A DNA stretch of 64,000 bases. Source: CAWJMN01 sp963844055. GTDB taxonomy: Bacteria > Planctomycetota > Planctomycetia > Pirellulales > Pirellulaceae. Shown here piece after piece: positions 51,321-60,538 of the stretch (position 1 is the stretch's first letter; every line of letters starts with the position of its first letter). Where the stretch lies: NCBI GenBank assembly GCA_963844055.1, contig CAWJMN010000001.1:310001-374000 (forward strand), in the 5' to 3' direction. The position numbers and the translations under genes are program-made. The notes beneath the pieces are model-generated. The model had not been told where the DNA came from. It did not search any database and saw only the letters and a list, made by a program, of their open reading frames with translations.

Positions 51321-54300
51321 CTACTCTAGCCCCATGGCTCCTGCGGGCGGAATCTGTACACCGCCAACGCGACCTAGACGACTGCTCGGCAAGAATCGTG
51401 GCTCGATGTTGAACAGGAAGCCGACGTTGTTGCGGCTCGCATCCAGGTTAAAGCCAAGCTTCACCAGGAACGATTCACCCACGCGGGTCAGGGCGAGGGT
51501 TTGGCCAATGTTGCCCGTTGTGGCAAAATCGATACTGCTGCCAGCCGTCGCGATCCACTTCTCGCTCATACGATAGCTGAGCGAGGTAACGAGCACATTG
51601 CTGCTGACGGGACCTTCCGTCGAGCGGAAGCCCATATACATGCTTCCGTACTCTGGCCGGCTGAGCATACCACCCAGGGTGATTTGACGCAGACCCTGAT
51701 CGAAGTCGTCGTAAAAGCCATCGGAGAGAATTGTTAAGCGGTCGCCCACATGCCAACGGAAGTTGTAGTCGACTAGGCCAATGTTCGATCCGAAATTGTC
51801 ACGGGTTGCATTGGGGAAGAAAGAGGCGTTCAGGTCGAGCGCGATCCAGTCGATGATTCGCTCTTGTCCGGCCAGGCCACGCTTGGTCTGCCAACGCTGT
51901 TTGATTCCTGTTCGGAAGACCATCAGGTCGTCAGCAATTTCCGCGCTCGACGAAGTCACGTTGCCGGCTAGATTGCTTCGCAATGCAAAGTACCGTTCAT
52001 CATACTTCTGAGGCACAAACGTGCCCAAGGGTTGGCCGAACGTATTGACGGCCATTCGGCGGCGGAAGTGTTCGGTTGAATCATCATCGAGGGGATCATA
52101 GAGAGGCAGTTGGTTGAGGCTCTTGTTGGCACCGGCCACGAAGAATTCAGACTCCAGCACGACTTTGTGCGCCAGCCCATTCAGGTTGAACAACTCGCTT
52201 TGCACTTCGGGATCAGCTCGCCAGAATGGCATCGAAGCTCGCACGCCTGCTTGTCCGTAGAGACGCGAAAGGTCATTGCCCACGAGGTCATTTTGCCAAA
52301 ACGCAGCCTGTCCCATGACATAAGGTACAAATTTGACGGGGCCGGCATCGATAGGCAGGTCCAATTCATGCGCGGTGACCGCCCGTGCCCCTTGGGCATT
52401 TTGTTCCCAAGGCAAGTAGCTAAACGTGGTCAGATCGACCGGGTTCGTCGGCTTGGAGGCGATCTTCATGTCGGCAAACCCAACGCTGGAGTGAGTGCTC
52501 CATGTTAGGCGATCGGCTAATAGCGACTGTCCAATCCAATAGTGATCACCTTTAGGAAGCCACTGGGTTTGTGTGAAGAATTCATTCAGACGCGCATCGG
52601 CGTTGACGCTCCAGGCGGTATTTCCCGCGAGGCGTTTGAGCTCGATGCCGGTCGTTTGATCTTTGAATGTGTCCCACTCGTTTTCGTAATACTGCTCTAG
52701 GAAGTTGCGATCACTGATTAGGCCCACTTCGCCCGTCAATTGCATGTCATAGGGGAGGAATTGGCGGTGCTGTGCCAAAACGCGACCACGGAATGTCGAT
52801 TCCAGGGGCACGCTGAGGCGATCACGGCCGAGGTTGTCTTTGCCCGAGTCATGTGGCAACCCCCAAACGTCGATAGAGCCCGTTGCGGGGCCTGACAGGC
52901 CAAACATTCCTTCGCTTTGATAGCGATAGTTCGTGCCTAAGGCAGGACCACGCATGCTCAGGATGTCGGTGGAGAGTTGCCATTTGTGTCCAACCGGCTT
53001 CCTTTGGATCCCCAGCATCTGGAAAAGATCGTAGTCGATATACAACTGTTGGCCGTAGATGCGGTCACCCTTGTAGCGAACCTGTTCAATGTAATAGGTG
53101 GGCTGCGTAAGGTCGGTCGCGATTCGTGGCCAATAGAAGACCGGAACGCCACCAATATAAAGCGAGTTCCCTTGAGCGGTCGCCATCAGCTGGTGTTCGA
53201 CCTCGGGCTCTCCAGTTTCCGGATCGACAACCGCTTGCCCCGTAAAGGGATCGATTAGAGGGCGCTGTAAATCCTCAAGCATCGCGTTTTGCGTTTGCAT
53301 CCAGTAACGGGGGACGCCGATGCGGCTGCTAGTGAGCGCCGTCCCATAGGCCTGCACATGTTGACGATCAACTTGCTGCAGGACCTGTGCTCGTAAACGC
53401 AACAGACCTTGATAGTTCTTAACAGGGGTCAACATCTCGGCATCGAGCACGACGCCGCTTTGACGGGAGGCGTTGTAGTACATCCGTTCGGCATAGATGA
53501 CACGATCACCCTGACGGAAAACGATGTTTCCTTCGAGGTAGACTTCGGTGGGATTGGATGTATCGGTGACATCATAGCCACCTTGCTGCAGGATTTCGGG
53601 GCGTGGAGTCCAAGCGACGATGTTGTCGCATTCCAGCGAGACCGATCCAAACTGGTCGAGTCCTTCGATGACGGCTTGAACGCCGCCCGTGACGATCGTG
53701 ATTTGCCTTCCGGTATCGGGGTCGGTAAAGGAATTGGTTTGCCAACGGCCATTATTGCGTGGGAAAAACCGAATTCGCTCACGCATTGGCTGCGGTGTCG
53801 GCTGTACGGTGGGGGCGGCAAGTTCTTCCGCAACGTAGGTGGCACCGCGTACGGCCGATGGTTCTGCTTCGCGGCCGTTATCGCTAACTGGCTGGGAAGC
53901 GCTGGCCGAGGTAACCCCGCCGTGCCATGCTTGTTCGCCACGGCGATAGATAGCCGGCAGCACTTCGGGCTGGCCACGGCCATCCAGCGGGACGCTCATC
54001 GTGATGCCGGCTGTCGAGTGGAATCGCCCGACCCAAGTACGATCCTTGATGGTTTGAGCCTTACGCTGGGTGATGTTGTGTGGGTTGCCAGCATGTCCAT
54101 AGTCCACTTGGACCTGGCCCCCGGTGTCGCCTTCAAAGTAGGCGATCACTTTGCTTGGCTTGCCAGAGTAAGGGTCGGCTCGATCGACCCACAGAATCGC
54201 TTGTGGAGCGCGAGCGACGATGTCACCCTGCTTCAACTCGCAATTGCCACGAATCTGCCAAACCTCATAGCTCCCTTGTTCCCATTGGCGAGCAGAATCC

Positions 54301-54527
54301 CCTTGCACATGGATGGCCGCATTGGTGTTGCCAATGGGTAGCTCAATTTCTGCCGCATGGAGATTACTCGCCCATCCACCCACAACCGACAGAATAGCCA
54401 GCATGCACCAGTGAAGGGCATGCCGCACCAGGTTTTGAGAAAACGACAGAGTTTTCTTCAAGCGGAGTGGAAGCGGTTGTCGATACTGCGTGCGAAGAGA
54501 TTCAGAGGATCGCGCAGCAGGCTTCAT
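51321..54527 (-). CDS. LptD/OstA-like outer-membrane protein
   Basis: About 1068 residues. A signal peptide sits near residues 33-58 (LHWCMLAILSVVGGWASNLHAA) if the ATG at 54527 is used; a longer frame to 54641 overlaps the next gene and is less likely. The N-terminal part has OstA-type beta-jellyroll repeats (IRGNCELKQGDIVARAPQAI, VSLECDNIVAWTPRPEIL, VYLEGNIVFRQGDRVIYAER). The rest is a long beta-barrel rich in aromatic strands, ending in FLFNIEPRFLPSSR. This is the architecture of LptD, which inserts lipopolysaccharide into the outer membrane; the planctomycete protein is larger and divergent. LptE and the rest of the Lpt machinery are not in the window. Confidence 0.82.
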   Translation of the reverse strand: MKPAARSSESLRTQYRQPLPLRLKKTLSFSQNLVRHALHWCMLAILSVVGGWASNLHAAEIELPIGNTNAAIHVQGDSARQWEQGSYEVWQIRGNCELKQGDIVARAPQAILWVDRADPYSGKPSKVIAYFEGDTGGQVQVDYGHAGNPHNITQRKAQTIKDRTWVGRFHSTAGITMSVPLDGRGQPEVLPAIYRRGEQAWHGGVTSASASQPVSDNGREAEPSAVRGATYVAEELAAPTVQPTPQPMRERIRFFPRNNGRWQTNSFTDPDTGRQITIVTGGVQAVIEGLDQFGSVSLECDNIVAWTPRPEILQQGGYDVTDTSNPTEVYLEGNIVFRQGDRVIYAERMYYNASRQSGVVLDAEMLTPVKNYQGLLRLRAQVLQQVDRQHVQAYGTALTSSRIGVPRYWMQTQNAMLEDLQRPLIDPFTGQAVVDPETGEPEVEHQLMATAQGNSLYIGGVPVFYWPRIATDLTQPTYYIEQVRYKGDRIYGQQLYIDYDLFQMLGIQRKPVGHKWQLSTDILSMRGPALGTNYRYQSEGMFGLSGPATGSIDVWGLPHDSGKDNLGRDRLSVPLESTFRGRVLAQHRQFLPYDMQLTGEVGLISDRNFLEQYYENEWDTFKDQTTGIELKRLAGNTAWSVNADARLNEFFTQTQWLPKGDHYWIGQSLLADRLTWSTHSSVGFADMKIASKPTNPVDLTTFSYLPWEQNAQGARAVTAHELDLPIDAGPVKFVPYVMGQAAFWQNDLVGNDLSRLYGQAGVRASMPFWRADPEVQSELFNLNGLAHKVVLESEFFVAGANKSLNQLPLYDPLDDDSTEHFRRRMAVNTFGQPLGTFVPQKYDERYFALRSNLAGNVTSSSAEIADDLMVFRTGIKQRWQTKRGLAGQERIIDWIALDLNASFFPNATRDNFGSNIGLVDYNFRWHVGDRLTILSDGFYDDFDQGLRQITLGGMLSRPEYGSMYMGFRSTEGPVSSNVLVTSLSYRMSEKWIATAGSSIDFATTGNIGQTLALTRVGESFLVKLGFNLDASRNNVGFLFNIEPRFLPSSRLGRVGGVQIPPAGAMGLE

Positions 54528-54612
54528 CGTGGTGCGTAATGCGACCACGTCCCTTTCGGGGTTTTGAAGACCAGCGTTCTTAGCGATCGACGGCAATCCA
54601 GACCTCACGCAG

Positions 54613-56259
54613 TCAAAATACGGGTGGCGTGTGGAATCCACTTGCGCAGTACGCGCGCAGGCGTTCCCCTTTTTCGGGGCGGCGGATTGTAATCAGCCCT
54701 GGAACGCAGGACAAGGCAGTTTTTGTCGCAATTGGTGCGTCGTAAGTCTTTGAAAAATAGATACTTACGACTTGGCCTGTTTTGGCCCTGCGGATTCCAT
54801 ACTGCGGGTCGAAGTAAAGTGAAGCCTTATCCGGCAAAGCCCTTCTGCTGCTGAGCAGTGCAAATAGGCCGATGACTGGTGCCCGCATTCGCAGGTTGCT
54901 GAAGTAGAGCGAGTGGGTCGCAGTTAGCGTGGCTAACAAGAGTGCGGCCGCAATCCACTCGGGCGAGCAAAGCTTCTTTCCCAGGGATCGGACACCCACC
55001 AACATCAGCACGTATATCGCGCCGAACCAAACGCCGGTTGCGATGCGAAGTAGCTGACTCTTGGTCGATTCCTCCTTCTGTAGCCGATTGGGGACACAGC
55101 GAAAAAGCGCCCTCCACCGGTAGAGCGTTGCGGTAACTGCTCCGCTTGGATTGTGGGAAATCGCCCAGTAGGCTTGTTGCCGCAGTTTTTCATCGAGGGC
55201 CAGCTCTGTTTGCCGATGCGCCCATTCTGATTGTGAAATCGAAGCAGGGGCGGCGCTGGGTGCCTTGTCCAAATAGCGAGCCAGCAACTTTTGACGCTGC
55301 TGTTCTACTTCGCCATCGAGCAAGTCACTTTGCCAAGGCAAGCCCGTGGTATCGTTCTGCAAGTGATTGTAAAACTCGGGGTTGTTGGCCAGCCAAAGTG
55401 TGTACCCGCCATGCGTGGTGGTGAAAATAGGACGACCGAAGACGAGGGCGTTTCGAAGCCCCCAGGGAACGATGGTTGCAAATGCCGCGAATAGAAACAA
55501 CGCACAACAATAGATGGACTGCTTGGAAAAATGAAAGGCGGGCTGCTTGAAGGCATTGGTGCTACTACACAAGGTCACTAATCCTATCGCTGCTACCCAG
55601 GGCAGAAACGTAGGGCGGGCCAGGGCCGCTAAACCTGCAAAGAACCCTGCAGCCAATAGCCATCCAGTGGACGTTTTCGTGGGTTGATTACCTGCTCTGG
55701 GAAACATGGCGATTGACCATGCCCAAAGCACCAGCAAGGGCAGGAACGCAGCCAGCGTTTCTGTCATCACTAGCGTCGATTGATTGAGCAGTAGAGGGTC
55801 ACAGGCAACTAGTAAGGCGCCCCAAAAGCCTCGTTGTTCTGCCAGCTTTTCCTCGGAGGAAAGGCCGGTCGACCACCGCCGGCTAAGGTCGTACGTCAGA
55901 ATGACGGTCCCTAGTCCAAGCAGTAAGTGCAGCCCCGCAATGGCTTGGGTCGAGACGTAGCCTGTTGGCAATGATAGGGACCAAAGTAGGAGCGGATAAA
56001 GCGGCGGCCGGAAGGCAGTCGCATGGATTTGGTCGCTGGCAGGAACGCTTCCCAGGGCCTTGGAGGGCCTTGCATCGTCCCAGGCATAGACGCCCTGGGT
56101 CCGCAGGGTTTCTGCAATATGGCGATAGGCGTCGGGGTCCTTTTGGAGTTCAGAAAAACGGGCGACCAAAACCACCGAGCGCACAATCAGCGCCAGGAGC
56201 AATACCTGCCACACGCCGTGCGTCCAAAAGCGTCGGTTGTGGGGCAAGTTGGGCTGCAT
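54613..56259 (-). CDS. Glycosyltransferase family 39-like membrane protein
   Basis: 548 residues with about 11 membrane helices. The first loop carries the acidic motif ELQKDPDAYRHIAETLR, and ATAFRPPLYPLLLW follows, both typical of ArnT/PMT-type GT39 enzymes that use polyprenyl-phosphate sugars. The C-terminus is a soluble domain. It would transfer a sugar to lipid or protein on the outer face of the inner membrane. It lies upstream of the LptD-like gene in the same direction, which fits an envelope-glycan context. Confidence 0.82.
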   Translation of the reverse strand: MQPNLPHNRRFWTHGVWQVLLLALIVRSVVLVARFSELQKDPDAYRHIAETLRTQGVYAWDDARPSKALGSVPASDQIHATAFRPPLYPLLLWSLSLPTGYVSTQAIAGLHLLLGLGTVILTYDLSRRWSTGLSSEEKLAEQRGFWGALLVACDPLLLNQSTLVMTETLAAFLPLLVLWAWSIAMFPRAGNQPTKTSTGWLLAAGFFAGLAALARPTFLPWVAAIGLVTLCSSTNAFKQPAFHFSKQSIYCCALFLFAAFATIVPWGLRNALVFGRPIFTTTHGGYTLWLANNPEFYNHLQNDTTGLPWQSDLLDGEVEQQRQKLLARYLDKAPSAAPASISQSEWAHRQTELALDEKLRQQAYWAISHNPSGAVTATLYRWRALFRCVPNRLQKEESTKSQLLRIATGVWFGAIYVLMLVGVRSLGKKLCSPEWIAAALLLATLTATHSLYFSNLRMRAPVIGLFALLSSRRALPDKASLYFDPQYGIRRAKTGQVVSIYFSKTYDAPIATKTALSCVPGLITIRRPEKGERLRAYCASGFHTPPVF

Positions 56260-56376
56260 GAAGGAGTCGTGCCAGGTTGGTGAAGGGGCTGCACGGAGTA
56301 TAATCCCTTCGGTCTTGATGTGGGAAGTAAGTCAAACACGCGACATTTCAACTCCTTAGCAATTTGGCGACCGGTA

Positions 56377-57279
56377 ATGCAGCTAACTTGGAAGTCTTCT
56401 AGTTCTGCTTCGTCTCTTTATTTGGCCTGGAAACTGGCACAGGGAGAATCGCTGGTCGATGGCGCGCTAACCGAAGCGATTGCTCCCCATGCGGCAAAGC
56501 TAGAGTCGATCATCTCTAGCAGTGGTGTGCCACGTGAGCGATTTTGGCGATTCCTGATGGGGCTTTCGTCGGAATATCCTAGCAACCGTCAATTGGTCGA
56601 AGTCGTGCTAAGCAAGCTACTGGGGCGAAGTGCGGCACTAGGGGCGTTGGTGGCACCGCTCATCGCAGCCATTGATGCAATCGAGGCAGAGATGACCCGC
56701 CTGCTACCGAAGCTGGCCCAAGAGCTTCCACTACGAGGAGGCCCCCTGCGAGAGCAATGGGAGGCTCGTGGGCCTGGGTTGTTGCGACGCTTTGCAAAGT
56801 TGACGGAAGAGTCGGTCCTGGCGCCACAAGCAACGGTCGTTGTCGTGCATCCAGCCACGGCGGGAGGGTGCGAAGTCTATTTGGAAGGGAATCAGGTTCT
56901 TTGCGAGGGATTACTGGCGAATGCCGATCCACGCTTGCCAGAAGTCGTCCGCTTGGGGTGGAGCCTCGTTCAACTTCAAATGGACCTGCCGGTATTTAGC
57001 GAGAACCTGCCAGCAGGTCGACTGTTGCAACTTGCACGGCTCGCGATGCTTCCTCCGATTCTCAAAGCGGCGGAAGAGGTGGAGCTGGTTCATTCGCCAA
57101 GCGAATTGTTGCCGCAAGCCCTGCGGCATTGGAATGTTCTGCCTGTGGCCGATGATTCGCCGGTGATCTTACTGCTCAACGCCTGGTGGGACGACTACCA
57201 ACAGAACCGTTTGCCTTGGCATGTGGCGCTGATGGCGCTAGACAATCTGCTTGGTGATGGATTGCTGCCGAGCAGTTAG
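56377..57279 (+). CDS. Hypothetical protein, 300 residues
   Basis: Not recognised. Soluble, helical, with no signal peptide. The ATG at 56377 (MQLTWKSSSSASSLYLAWKL) is preferred to the frame start at 56320. The central stretch VVVVHPATAGGCEVYLEGNQ and the acidic end RLPWHVALMALDNLLGDG are the most distinctive parts. It converges on the GT2 gene; a CTCACG/CGTGAG hairpin lies at the junction and may act as a weak shared terminator. Confidence 0.7.
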   Translation: MQLTWKSSSSASSLYLAWKLAQGESLVDGALTEAIAPHAAKLESIISSSGVPRERFWRFLMGLSSEYPSNRQLVEVVLSKLLGRSAALGALVAPLIAAIDAIEAEMTRLLPKLAQELPLRGGPLREQWEARGPGLLRRFAKLTEESVLAPQATVVVVHPATAGGCEVYLEGNQVLCEGLLANADPRLPEVVRLGWSLVQLQMDLPVFSENLPAGRLLQLARLAMLPPILKAAEEVELVHSPSELLPQALRHWNVLPVADDSPVILLLNAWWDDYQQNRLPWHVALMALDNLLGDGLLPSS

Positions 57280-57297
57280 CAGGCTACTCACGTTGCG

Positions 57298-58116
57298 TTA
57301 GCCGTGAGCGCTGGCGAGGCCGGGCTCGACCCAGCTTTGACGACTCACAATGCGCCAATAGGCGCGGTTGCGATTTTCTTGCGCCGACTGAGGATTACAG
57401 TATGGCTTCGCATGGTCCTGATGCAGCGCGACGATGGAGTATTTTTGTAGGCTTCCGTAGCAGCCCGAGTTAAATAGGCGAATCCCCAGGTCGCGATCTT
57501 CCGCACCATAGTGGACAAAGCCTTCGTCAAAGCCATTCACATTCATCAGATCGCTGCGCCAAGCGGCCGAATTGTTGCCACGCAGTACTGCTAATCGCCA
57601 TGTCAGCGTGTTAAGGATCGGAAGCCAAATGCTATCGCGCATCAGGCGGATCCGCTGTTTTGCCATTCGCTTGTCCAGCGATGTGAGGTAGCTCAGGTCA
57701 AACACGCGATTGGAGACGATGTCGGTCTCGGTGAATTGACGATGAACGGGGATCGGAACGTTGACAATCCCGCCGGAGACAAACCGTTTGGGGCGTGAGG
57801 CGGTAATGTGGCGCTCCACAAAATCATTTCGCGGGATGCAGTCTGCATCCGTCATGATTAGATAGTCCGCATCGGCCTCAGCAATGGCCTTATTAAAGAT
57901 CTTGGCACGACGAAAGCCGCGATCTTCGTGCCAGACATGATCAATCTTCAGCGAGGCAAAGTCTGGACTACTTAAAAGGTCTCGTACCGAGTCGTTGGAA
58001 CCATCATCCGCAATAATCACGCGAAAGTCTTGCACTGTTTGTGCCTGCAATGCGAGCAAGCAATGCCGCAACACAGGCGCATTGTTATAGGCAGATACGA
58101 TTACGCCTACTTTCAT
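57298..58116 (-). CDS. Family 2 glycosyltransferase
   Basis: 272 residues. The GT-A fold starts GVIVSAYNNAPVLRHCLLAL, with the nucleotide-binding DDGSND, the DxD-type motif YLIMTDADCIPR and the acceptor-domain FDEGFVHYGAEDRDLGIRLF. The last motif resembles the galactosyltransferase-like C-terminal region of chondroitin-polymerase-type GT2 enzymes. It would transfer an activated sugar in the cytoplasm to a cell-surface glycan. It is divergent from the GT4 gene with a 315-base gap. Confidence 0.9.
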   Translation of the reverse strand: MKVGVIVSAYNNAPVLRHCLLALQAQTVQDFRVIIADDGSNDSVRDLLSSPDFASLKIDHVWHEDRGFRRAKIFNKAIAEADADYLIMTDADCIPRNDFVERHITASRPKRFVSGGIVNVPIPVHRQFTETDIVSNRVFDLSYLTSLDKRMAKQRIRLMRDSIWLPILNTLTWRLAVLRGNNSAAWRSDLMNVNGFDEGFVHYGAEDRDLGIRLFNSGCYGSLQKYSIVALHQDHAKPYCNPQSAQENRNRAYWRIVSRQSWVEPGLASAHG

Positions 58117-58431
58117 GGGATGATCTCCTTCGCCGATTTCAGCACGCCCTACTTGGTGTGGGGAAATCTTTTTCAGATTTGGCTTTGTGCTGGGGAATTC
58201 TAACTACCCCTTTTGAGGTTACCTAGAGCATCTAGAGTACAGTTCGACAAAATGCGAAGTGCTCAGCACCTTACAAAGTGGTAATCCAACGTCCGGTGGG
58301 GAGCGTCGAGCGATTTTCCAATTGACCTAAGTTTTCTTTCGGCTGATACTTTGCATGACGCGAAGGTGTAGGAAAGGCAAACACGCCCTACTTCGCGCTG
58401 CCTGGCGGCAGTTTTCCGTGTTGGAGCAACG
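58117..58431. other. Divergent promoter region between two glycosyltransferases
   Basis: About 315 bases, A+T-richer toward its middle. Short open frames cross it without ribosome sites. No clear promoter pair was assigned. Confidence 0.35.
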
Positions 58432-59575
58432 ATGCGTATCCTGGAAGTATTCTCCAACCGTGCACTCAATGGAGCGGCCATGCATGCGCTCCAGCTATCG
58501 CGCGAGCTCAGCAGCGATGGGGCACGAGGTCACCTTCCTTACCAAGACGGGCTCTTGGGCTGCGGCGCAGACTCTGCCGAGTGATGTTCAACGTAAAGAG
58601 TCGAGTATGAATTTCTATTCCCCTTGGGAATGGATGCGACTCGCCCGCTGGGTACGAGCAGAAAAGTTCGACATCATCCATTCGCACAATACACGGGCCA
58701 GTAACTTTGGAGCCATCCTGGGTTTAGTGACACAGGCCAAATCGGTGGCAACCGCGCATCATCAAAATTGGCAATTGCACTGGCGGCTGCACGACCATGT
58801 GATCGCCGTCACGGAAATGGGGCGGCGTGCCCACGTCGAGCGAAGCGCCGTCCGTCTGGAACGAAGTAGCGTCGTGCATTGCTTTGTCGATTGCGAACGA
58901 TTCAACCCAGCTCCATCCGCCATTCGCGAGGAATTTCGCAAGCAAAACCACCTTCCCGAAAAGGCATTGGTGTTTGGGATTGTTGGCAATGTGGAACCGC
59001 GAAAGGGGCACCGCTTTCTCATTCAGGCATTGCCTGCCATTCGCCGCAAGTTTCCGCAGTTCAAGCTGGCTGTCATTGGCTCGAACGAGCGGGAATATGG
59101 CAAAGAGGTAAAGGGCTTAGCCCAGGACCTTGGAGTTGCCGATTCGATTGTGTGGATCGGTACACAAAAAGAGATGGTCCCCGTCTACAAGGCGCTGGAT
59201 GCTCTCGTACTGTCTTCTCTTGATGAGCAGTTGCCGCTCGTCATGCTTGAAGCGATGGCAAGCGGACTGCCTACCATTGCAACCAGTGTTGGCGGAATTC
59301 CCGAAGTGATCTGCGATCATCAAACGGGGCTACTTGTACCAGCCAGCAATGTCGAGGGACTGGAGAACGCAATCATCGAATTGGCGGAGTCAGCGACACT
59401 GCGGCAATCGTTGGCACGAAATGCCGTAGAACAGGTTCAAAAGCAGTTCTCGCGGACGAAGCAGACGCAGCGCGTCGTCGATGTCTTTGAATCACTTCTG
59501 GGGAGCCCCTCTGGCTCGGTTACAAGCGCAGGTGAGGCTGTTTCGAAGAGTAACTCACCCCGAGCGGCCGCGTAG
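58432..59575 (+). CDS. Family 4 glycosyltransferase, frameshifted near its start
   Basis: GT-B retaining glycosyltransferase that uses a nucleotide-activated sugar for surface glycans. The N-terminus MRILEVFSNRALNGAAMHAL starts at the ATG at 58432 with GGAG six bases upstream. The remainder, from GHEVTFLTKTGSW onward, lies one frame over. Deleting one base within the AGCAGC tract near 58510-58515 joins them into an expected RELSAMGHEV stretch of about 380 residues. Key motifs are intact: FGIVGNVEPRKGHRFLIQAL, the EX7E region PLVMLEAMASGLPTIATSVG, and GLLVP. The frame used by gene callers (from 58355) has a wrong N-terminus. Sequencing error and real mutation are both possible. Confidence 0.82.
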
Positions 59576-59844
59576 CCTGCCAGCCAAAATGGTGGTTTGT
59601 ACCGCCGCCAAAATGTCTAGTCAAATGCTTGGCAATTGGAGGATTCGCGGGGTTTAGGTCGCCGCTGGAATCTGTTCAAAACCCAAGAAATACTGGCTTG
59701 CCCATTTCCGGCCTGCTAGAATGCCGGAGTGTAAGGAACGTGTGGCGACAGCTTGGGAAGTGCTTGCCTTGGGTCTAGCAGCGAATAGGGATTCGCCTCG
59801 CCCGGCTGATCGCATTGAAAACGACATTCTTTGAGGAGTGGATA

Positions 59845-60411
59845 ATGCTACGAAGTGTTTGGGCCAGCTTGGCCTTGGTAATGGTTTTGGTAGGTGTGGT
59901 TCAATTGTCGGCAGCTGATAAGAGCCCGCTGAATTTCACGATGAAGTCGATTGCTGGCAAAGAAGTAAACCTCAACCAGTACAAGGGGAAGGTTGTGTTG
60001 GTTGTGAATGTGGCCAGCGCTTGTGGCCTCACCCCACAGTACAAAGACCTGCAAGCCATGCATGAAAAGTATGGAGCTGAAGGCCTTTCGGTACTGGGTT
60101 TCCCTTGCAATCAGTTTGGTGCCCAAGAGCCAGGAACCGAGACCGAGATCTCGGAATTCTGCACCACGAAGTACAACGTCAAGTTTGACATGTTTTCGAA
60201 GGTGGATGTCAATGGTGACAAGGCTTGTGACCTGTACAAGCTGCTGACCAGCACCGACACGAAGCCTACCGAAAAGGGAAAGATCTCTTGGAACTTCGAG
60301 AAGTTCCTCATCGGTCGCAACGGTGAAGTCGTTGCTCGCTTTGCACCACGTACCAAGCCAACCGATCCAGAAGTGATCAAGGCTATCGAAGCCGAATTGG
60401 CCAAGAAGTAG
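59845..60411 (+). CDS. Secreted glutathione/thioredoxin peroxidase
   Basis: 188 residues from the ATG at 59845 with GAGGAG upstream. A signal peptide (SLALVMVLVGVVQLSAA) places it in the periplasm, unusual for bacterial GPx-like enzymes, which are mostly cytoplasmic. The peroxidatic Cys60 is in NVASACGLTPQY, the conserved FPCNQFG contains the tetrad Gln, and the WNFEKFL motif holds Trp and Asn. A Cys replaces the selenocysteine of animal enzymes, so it is probably thioredoxin-dependent and guards the envelope against peroxides. Confidence 0.92.
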   Translation: MLRSVWASLALVMVLVGVVQLSAADKSPLNFTMKSIAGKEVNLNQYKGKVVLVVNVASACGLTPQYKDLQAMHEKYGAEGLSVLGFPCNQFGAQEPGTETEISEFCTTKYNVKFDMFSKVDVNGDKACDLYKLLTSTDTKPTEKGKISWNFEKFLIGRNGEVVARFAPRTKPTDPEVIKAIEAELAKK

Positions 60412-60455
60412 TCCCGCACGGCAGTGCCGCTAGGCACATGCTGGCTAAACAAATC

Positions 60456-60499
60456 AAAGCCTGTGGCGCTTCTATTAAAGGAGTGCCACAGGCTTTTTT
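60456..60499. terminator. Strong bidirectional terminator
   Basis: A 12-bp stem AAAGCCTGTGGC (60456-60467) / GCCACAGGCTTT (60485-60496), a 17-base loop and a T-run TTTTTTC. The A-run on the other side allows it to work for the convergent DUF1501 gene as well. Confidence 0.88.
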
Positions 60500-60538
60500 C
60501 GTAGCCGCCGAGTTTTCGTTGACGACTTATCGCAGATA

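Noticed and set aside
53409..54341. 310-codon plus-strand open frame
   Set aside because: It is antisense to the LptD-like gene, and the minus-strand frame has a signal peptide and OstA repeats.
58355..58500. N-terminal part of the 406-codon frame of the GT4 gene
   Set aside because: A family-like N-terminus with a ribosome site exists in another frame from 58432; this stretch is an out-of-frame reading caused by the indel.
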